A stretch of DNA of 17,541 nt from assembly GCA_003022685.1 (NCBI GenBank), contig PXSV01000163.1, positions 1 through 17,541 on the forward strand, read 5' to 3'. The DNA comes from Halobacteriales archaeon SW_9_67_24 (GTDB lineage Archaea; Halobacteriota; Halobacteria; Halobacteriales; Halococcaceae). Both the position numbers and the translations under genes were made by a program. Each line of letters starts with the position of its first letter. Within the stretch, counting starts at the first letter, position 1. Below are positions 13,831 through 17,541 of this stretch, piece by piece. Under the pieces are notes generated by a model, which was not told the origin of the DNA, did not search any database, and was given only the letters and a program-made list of their open reading frames with translations.

Positions 13831-15501
13831 TGCACGGCGAGGGCCGCGAGCGCCGCATACTACGACACCGCGACCGACGAAGTGTCGATCGAAACCGACG
13901 CCTACCTCCCGGAGAGCGGTGGTATTCACCCGCGCGAGGCCGCCGAGCATATGCACGAGGCGATCCCCGAAGTGGTCGAGACGACGCTCGGCGAACACGA
14001 AAAGCCGATCGACGCGGTCGCGTTCTCGCGGGGACCGGGACTCGGCCCCTGCCTTCGGATCGCTGGGACGGCGGCACGCGCGCTCGCCGGGTCGCTCGAC
14101 GTCCCCCTTGTGGGCGTGAACCACATGCTCGCCCACGCCGAGATCGGTCGGCACCAATCCGGGTTCGATTCGCCGGTCTGCCTGAACGCGAGCGGCGCGA
14201 ACGCCCACATTCTTGCCTATACCGACGGCCGCTACCGGATCCTCGGCGAGACCACCGACACGGGGGTGGGGAACGCGCTCGACAAGTTCACTCGTCACGT
14301 CGGCTGGTCGCATCCTGGTGGCCCGAAGATCGAGCGCGCGGCCGAGAACGGCGAGTACGTCGATCTGCCTTACGTCGTCACCGGGATGGACTTCTCCTTC
14401 TCGGGGCTCATGAGCGCGGCCAAGGCGGCCGTCGACGAGGGGACACCGGTAGAGGACGTCTGTTTCTCGCTTCAGGAGACCGTGTTCGGAATGTTGACCG
14501 AGGTCGCCGAACGCGCGCTCTCGCTGACGCGCTCGTCGGAGCTCGTTCTCGGTGGTGGCGTCGGCCAGAACGCGCGACTCCGGGAGATGTTGGCCACGAT
14601 GTGCGAGGAACGCGGCGTGGAGTTCTTCGCACCGGAGGCACGATTTCTCCGGGACAATGCCGGCATGATCGCGGTGCTCGGCGCGAAAATGGCCGCCGCG
14701 GGCGACACGATCGAAATCCCCGACTCACGGGTGGATTCGGGGTTCAGACCCGACGATGTAGCCGTGACGTGGCGCGAGGACGCCGCCGGACGCAGGGACG
14801 ACCGAGCGCGTGAAACCGGCGGCGCTGACGCGTACCAGGGTGCCGAGGCGACGATCGAGATCGTCGGCGATCGCGTGGTGAAACGCCGCCGTCCGAAGGC
14901 CTACCGTCATCCCGAACTCGACGCACGGTTGCGCCGCGAGCGGATCGTTCAGGAAGCACGGCTCACGAGCGCGGCGCGGCGCGAGGGCGTCCCGACGCCA
15001 GTCGTTCACGACGTCGACACCCACGAGGCGACGCTGACGCTCGAACGCGTCGGCGAGTGTGACCTGCGCGAACTCGTTGAATCCGGCAAGGACCATGCTA
15101 CCGCCGCGACCGCACGCAGCGAGCGGGAAGTGCGGACGGTCGCGGATCATCTCGCGGCGCTCCACGCTACCGGGTTCGTCCACGGCGACCCCACGACGCG
15201 GAACGTCCGTGTCGGTGGCACATCGACGGCTGCCGTGGGGGACGGGGTGGGGAGCGGTGGGGACGAGATGGAGGAGGCGGCCAACGGGTTGACCTACCTG
15301 ATCGACTTCGGCCTCGGCTATCACACCGACAGCGTCGAGGACTACGCGATGGACTGCCACGTGTTCGAGCGGAGCCTCGACGGGACGGCGGCCGCGCCCG
15401 ATCCACTCCGGACGGCCTTCGAGGAGCGTTACGGCGAGGTAGGGGAGCGGGACGTGCTCGATCGCCGCCGCGAAATCGAGGGGCGGGGTCGGTACCAGTA
15501 A
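13810..15501 (+). CDS. kae1: Kae1-Bud32 fusion (t6A threonylcarbamoyltransferase and KEOPS kinase), N-terminus missing
   Basis: Two KEOPS subunits in one chain of about 563 residues. Kae1 transfers the threonylcarbamoyl group to A37 of tRNAs reading ANN codons; Bud32 is a small atypical kinase/ATPase that regulates it. Kae1 spans about residues 8-330, with SGGIHPREAAEHM, metal ligands His105 and His109 in NHMLAH, LGGGVGQNARL and DNAGMIAVLG. Bud32 spans about 343-563: VVKRRRPKAYRHPELD, catalytic HGDPTTRN (458-465), IDFGLG (Asp499) and end GRYQ. The fused form is usual in haloarchaea. The start is abnormal: Kae1 should begin with an ATP-binding LGIEGTAWAASA segment, but only TARAASAA remains, and the frame opens at GTG 13810 inside S27ae. 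About 8-10 N-terminal residues are lost by the same event that truncates S27ae. A 20-25 residue Gly-rich loop is inserted before LTYLIDFG. Confidence 0.88.
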   Translation: MATRSSHCTARAASAAYYDTATDEVSIETDAYLPESGGIHPREAAEHMHEAIPEVVETTLGEHEKPIDAVAFSRGPGLGPCLRIAGTAARALAGSLDVPLVGVNHMLAHAEIGRHQSGFDSPVCLNASGANAHILAYTDGRYRILGETTDTGVGNALDKFTRHVGWSHPGGPKIERAAENGEYVDLPYVVTGMDFSFSGLMSAAKAAVDEGTPVEDVCFSLQETVFGMLTEVAERALSLTRSSELVLGGGVGQNARLREMLATMCEERGVEFFAPEARFLRDNAGMIAVLGAKMAAAGDTIEIPDSRVDSGFRPDDVAVTWREDAAGRRDDRARETGGADAYQGAEATIEIVGDRVVKRRRPKAYRHPELDARLRRERIVQEARLTSAARREGVPTPVVHDVDTHEATLTLERVGECDLRELVESGKDHATAATARSEREVRTVADHLAALHATGFVHGDPTTRNVRVGGTSTAAVGDGVGSGGDEMEEAANGLTYLIDFGLGYHTDSVEDYAMDCHVFERSLDGTAAAPDPLRTAFEERYGEVGERDVLDRRREIEGRGRYQ

Positions 15502-15503
15502 AT

Positions 15504-15510
15504 CACTTAA
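15504..15510 (+). promoter_or_regulatory. TATA-like box before the DUF5808-type gene
   Basis: cacttaa, right after the Kae1-Bud32 stop, lies 23-29 nt before ATG 15533, predicting a leaderless transcript for this gene and perhaps the pyrophosphatase after it. Confidence 0.5.
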
Positions 15511-15532
15511 CCGGGGCCTCCGTAGCGGGGGC

Positions 15533-15802
15533 ATGGCCGACAGACCATCGTCGGGCGAGATCTTCGGCGTCCCGTACAACTTCGAGCGGCCGAGCCTCGG
15601 ACGGATGCTCTCGGCGTACTGGCAGCCGGGCGAGGAAATGCTGGTCGAGAAGCCGTTCGGGATCGGCTACACCCTGAACCTCGCCAACTGGCGGTCGTGG
15701 ATCGTGCTCGCAGTCGTCGCCGCGCTGCTCGCCCAAGAGAATCGCTCCAGCGACGACGCGAGCGAACCCGACGAGGAACCGGTCGAAGTCGTGGTCGACT
15801 GA
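15533..15802 (+). CDS. DUF5808-type small protein
   Basis: An 89-residue protein. Its first half, FGVPYNFERPSLGRMLSAYW followed by QPGEEMLVEKPFGIGYTLNL, matches the pattern I associate with DUF5808 (a GVPY-x-RP start, a W-x-P-x-(D/E) turn and a FG-x-G-(Y/W)-(T)-x-N motif). One hydrophobic helix (about residues 63-75, SWIVLAVVAALLA) and an acidic tail follow. Function is unknown. It follows the Kae1-Bud32 gene by 31 nt and precedes the pyrophosphatase by 38 nt, on the same strand. Confidence 0.8.
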   Translation: MADRPSSGEIFGVPYNFERPSLGRMLSAYWQPGEEMLVEKPFGIGYTLNLANWRSWIVLAVVAALLAQENRSSDDASEPDEEPVEVVVD

Positions 15803-15840
15803 ACCGACGGCTACTTCTTTCAGAGCATCCCCCACGGCAC

Positions 15841-16503
15841 GTGCTCCGCTACGTCACCACCAACGAGGGGAAGATCGCCGAGGCCCGCGAGTATCTCGAC
15901 GACGTTTCGGCGCTCGATTTCGACTGTACCGAGATCCAGAGCGACAGCCTCGGTGCGATTGCGGCCCGCGGCGCGCGCGAAGCTCACGCCCACGCCGACG
16001 AGCCGGTGATCGTCGACGACGCCGGCCTGTTCGTCGACGCACTCTCCGGGTTTCCGGGCCCGTATTCCTCGTACGTCGAGGACACAGTAGGTATCGAGGG
16101 CGTCGGCCGACTCGCCGAACGCGAGCGCGACGAGGGCCAAGACGATCGGGCGGTCTTCCGGTGTGTGATCGCGTTCTGCGACGGCGAGGAGTTCGCCGCC
16201 AGCCCCGACCCGGTCGATCGGGGCGATCGCGTGAGTGCGGCTGCGACGGGACCGACCGACGGCGAAGCCGGTGACGACAACGGCGGCGACAGCGACGCGA
16301 GCGGCCCACCGGTCAAACTGTTCGAGGGAGCGGTTCGGGGTCGGATCGTCGAACCGCGCGGCGACGGCGGGTTCGGCTACGATCCGATCTTCGAGCACGA
16401 CGGGACGACCCTGGCGGAGATGAGCACCGCGGAGAAAAACGCGATTTCGCATCGTGGTCGTGCATTGGCGAAGTTCGGTGAGTGGTATCACGAACGGAAG
16501 TGA
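15841..16503 (+). CDS. XTP/dITP pyrophosphatase (Ham1/RdgB family) with acidic insertion
   Basis: A 220-residue enzyme that hydrolyses non-canonical purine triphosphates (ITP, dITP, XTP) to monophosphates and keeps them out of DNA and RNA. Motifs are TTNEGK (6-11) for phosphate binding, VDDAGLFVDAL (58-68) with catalytic Asp60, GGFGYDPIF (176-184), and SHRGRALAKF (203-212). GTG 15841 starts directly at the first strand (MLRYVTTNEGK) and is preceded by a TATA-like gctacttcttt at 15810-15820. Between FCDGEE (112-117) and VKLFEGAVRG (158-167) lies a loop of about 40 residues rich in Asp, Gly, Ser and Ala. That makes the protein longer than the usual 185-200 residues. The active site should be unaffected. 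Confidence 0.94.
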   Translation: MLRYVTTNEGKIAEAREYLDDVSALDFDCTEIQSDSLGAIAARGAREAHAHADEPVIVDDAGLFVDALSGFPGPYSSYVEDTVGIEGVGRLAERERDEGQDDRAVFRCVIAFCDGEEFAASPDPVDRGDRVSAAATGPTDGEAGDDNGGDSDASGPPVKLFEGAVRGRIVEPRGDGGFGYDPIFEHDGTTLAEMSTAEKNAISHRGRALAKFGEWYHERK

Positions 16504-16943
16504 GACGAATCGGGTGGGTAGCGAGGACTGGGAACGCTATGCAGAATCCGATACCGACTGTGACTCGTTTACGACGAATTCTGACACAAACGAGAACCGC
16601 AGGCCACGTCCTCCCCAACCGACTCCTTCGCTCACTCCGTTCGCTCATAGGGTCAGTTGGAAGTCCTTCCGGGATCGACCGCACGACGGCGTGCGGTCGT
16701 ACCGGTAAACGCTTCCAACCGACCCTATCAGTCATCCCTCGCGCGAGTCGCGTGCTTCGCACGCTTACGGGTCGCTCCGCTCCCCGTTCGCATCCGCGGC
16801 CCTCCCTTCGGTCGCGCCGCGCTCCGCTCCCGCGCGCCAACCGTCAGACCGCCGCCACAGACGGATGACTTCTCACCGACACAGTAGGCAGTTCGACCTG
16901 CACGACCGTTCGGTTTGATGATGTTCAACTCGAAATCGTGGGT
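16504..16943. other. Non-coding stretch with palindromes
   Basis: No convincing protein is seen in these 440 nt; the open frames are Arg/Ser/Pro-rich and lack any recognisable motif. The region contains haloarchaeal ctccttcgctcactccgttc-type sequence (16623-16646), the 82-nt nested palindrome (16647-16728), a 6-bp hairpin gcgtgc-ttc-gcacgc at 16750-16764, and a GC-rich tract of short cgct/cgcg motifs to about 16840. The last 60 nt before the acetyltransferase are AT-richer and probably hold its promoter. Confidence 0.6.
16647..16728. repeat. 82-nt nested palindromic element
   Basis: The outer arms are 17 nt, 16647-16663 (atagggtcagttggaag) and 16712-16728 (cttccaaccgaccctat), complementary at 16 of 17 positions. 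Inside is a perfect 10-bp hairpin, cgaccgcacg (16676-16685) with cgtgcggtcg (16690-16699), loop acgg. The two are separated by 12 nt on each side. A third copy of the inner part of the right arm (ccaaccgac) occurs at 16615-16623 and could pair with the left arm instead. No target-site duplication is evident. It may be a small non-autonomous mobile element, a structured RNA, or a terminator-like structure. Confidence 0.65.
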
Positions 16944-17417
16944 ATGTATGTCCGCCCTGCGACCCGCGAGGACCGTGCCGCGTTGCCGGGCCTCCACACC
17001 GCGGCCGTCGAGGCGTTCGGTCCCGACGGCTACGACGCCGACGAGGTACAGGCGTGGGCGAAGGCCGGCGAGCGCTTGCCGGACGACTACGACGTCGATG
17101 CTCCGGACGAGCACTTCACCGTCGCGGTTCGTGGAGGCGAGATCGCTGGGTTCGGCCATGTCGTCCTCGACGCCGGCGAGGTCCACGCGGTCTACGTCCA
17201 TCCCGACCACGCCGGCCACGGCGTCGGGAGCGCGCTGCTCGCCGAGCTGGAGGGGTACGCTCGCGGCCAGGGCTGTGGGGCCCTCTCGCTCCAGTCGTCG
17301 CTGAACGCTGTCGGGTTCTACGAGAGAGCGGGCTACGAGCGGGTGGGCGAGGACGAGAGTCCCGGTGGGCTGCCGGTCGTGGAGATGCGAAAGGAGCTGG
17401 TGTCCGATGGAGCGTAA
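16944..17417 (+). CDS. GNAT-family N-acetyltransferase
   Basis: A 157-residue acetyl-CoA-dependent acetyltransferase. The N-terminus MYVRPATREDRAALPGLHTA is the usual first strand and helix. Motif A with the acetyl-CoA pyrophosphate loop is VHAVYVHPDHAGHGVGSALL at about residues 72-91 (HAGHGVG in place of the consensus R/QxxGxG/A). The C-terminal LNAVGFYERAGYERVGE is the common motif B. The substrate cannot be told; it may be a small molecule or a protein N-terminus. ATG 16944 was preferred; GTG 16938, two codons upstream, is possible. The gene is alone on its strand, convergent with the gene whose tail is at 17441. Confidence 0.9.
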   Translation: MYVRPATREDRAALPGLHTAAVEAFGPDGYDADEVQAWAKAGERLPDDYDVDAPDEHFTVAVRGGEIAGFGHVVLDAGEVHAVYVHPDHAGHGVGSALLAELEGYARGQGCGALSLQSSLNAVGFYERAGYERVGEDESPGGLPVVEMRKELVSDGA

Positions 17418-17440
17418 TCGGCTCCGCAGTAACAGGGGAC

Positions 17441-17541
17441 CTATCCGTCCTCGCTGTCGACGAGCCACGGGAGGCTATCGAAGGTAGGAACCTGATGAGC
17501 GATGGACAGTGGGGAGACCGAGACTTCCTCGTCGGCGACCG
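17441..17541 (-). CDS. C-terminal tail of an unidentified protein (5' end outside window)
   Basis: On the minus strand the last 33 codons of an open frame read VADEEVSVSPLSIAHQVPTF, then DSLPWLVDSEDG, and end in TAG at 17441-17443. The acidic, haloarchaeal composition and the convergent position 23 nt from the acetyltransferase stop support a real gene. I do not recognise the protein from this much sequence. Confidence 0.5.
   Translation of the reverse strand, partial: VADEEVSVSPLSIAHQVPTFDSLPWLVDSEDG

Noticed and set aside
13749..14813. 354-codon frame continuing from S27ae
   Set aside because: After about 13830 it is an out-of-frame reading of the Kae1 gene, Arg-rich and without motifs; only the first 27 codons are meaningful.
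16482..16887. Short plus-strand open frames in the 16504-16943 gap
   Set aside because: They overlap one another in different frames, cross the palindromes and encode Arg/Pro/Ser-rich sequence with no family resemblance.
1..17541. tRNA, rRNA, CRISPR array or complete insertion sequence
   Set aside because: No tRNA cloverleaf, rRNA segment, regularly spaced direct repeat or transposase was recognised on either strand; the 82-nt palindrome does not fit a tRNA fold with T-loop and anticodon arms.

Overview
The window is a piece of a haloarchaeal (class Halobacteria) chromosome. The evidence is high GC, acidic proteins rich in Asp and Glu, archaeal TATA-type promoters 22-30 nt before many starts (leaderless or nearly leaderless transcripts), and archaea-only genes: thermosome, aIF2 gamma, Rpo7/RpoE1, Spt4/RpoE2, a DUF359-type dephospho-CoA kinase, and a fused Kae1-Bud32. 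The genus cannot be fixed from the sequence alone.

Layout. 1-708: 3' part of trm1 (tRNA m2,2G26 methyltransferase). 787-2996: two tandem YihY/BrkB-type membrane protein genes, the first carrying two frameshifts, then a coiled-coil two-TM protein overlapping the second by 4 nt. 3059-5014: divergent glnA (minus) and Lrp/AsnC regulator (plus) around a 126-nt control region. 5011-5355: small membrane protein. 5568-7184: thermosome subunit (minus) with a damaged Gly-Met tail. 7314-8282: DUF5787-like protein (minus) with PD-(D/E)XK nuclease signs and a C-terminal cysteine cluster. 8343-8761: a collapsed antitoxin/MazF-PemK toxin module. 8869-9552: haloacid-dehalogenase-type hydrolase. 9708-15501: the conserved archaeal translation/transcription cluster in its usual order (aIF2 gamma, PIN protein, rpoE1, spt4, dephospho-CoA kinase, S24e, S27ae, Kae1-Bud32). 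It is interrupted between the kinase and S24e by a frameshifted small membrane protein and the 3' end of an aldo/keto reductase. 15533-16503: DUF5808-type protein and XTP/dITP pyrophosphatase. 16504-16943: a non-coding stretch with an 82-nt nested palindrome. 16944-17417: GNAT acetyltransferase. 17441-17541: tail of an unidentified minus-strand gene.

How the genes relate: the central cluster links initiator tRNA delivery, RNA polymerase stalk and elongation, CoA synthesis, two small-subunit proteins and t6A tRNA modification. trm1 (tRNA) and the pyrophosphatase (nucleotide pool cleaning) fit the same housekeeping theme. glnA-lrp is the nitrogen-control pair.

The most notable points are: a deletion that joins S27ae to Kae1 and removes the second half of S27ae and the N-terminus of Kae1; an antitoxin-toxin pair deleted down to an in-frame fusion plus a frameshift; a short palindrome apparently inserted in frame in aIF2 gamma; the 82-nt nested palindrome; and a predicted Cas4-like nuclease architecture in the DUF5787 protein. 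Six to eight reading-frame lesions in 17.5 kb, two or three of them in genes normally essential or highly expressed, raise the question of consensus error in the assembly. That should be tested before biological conclusions are drawn.
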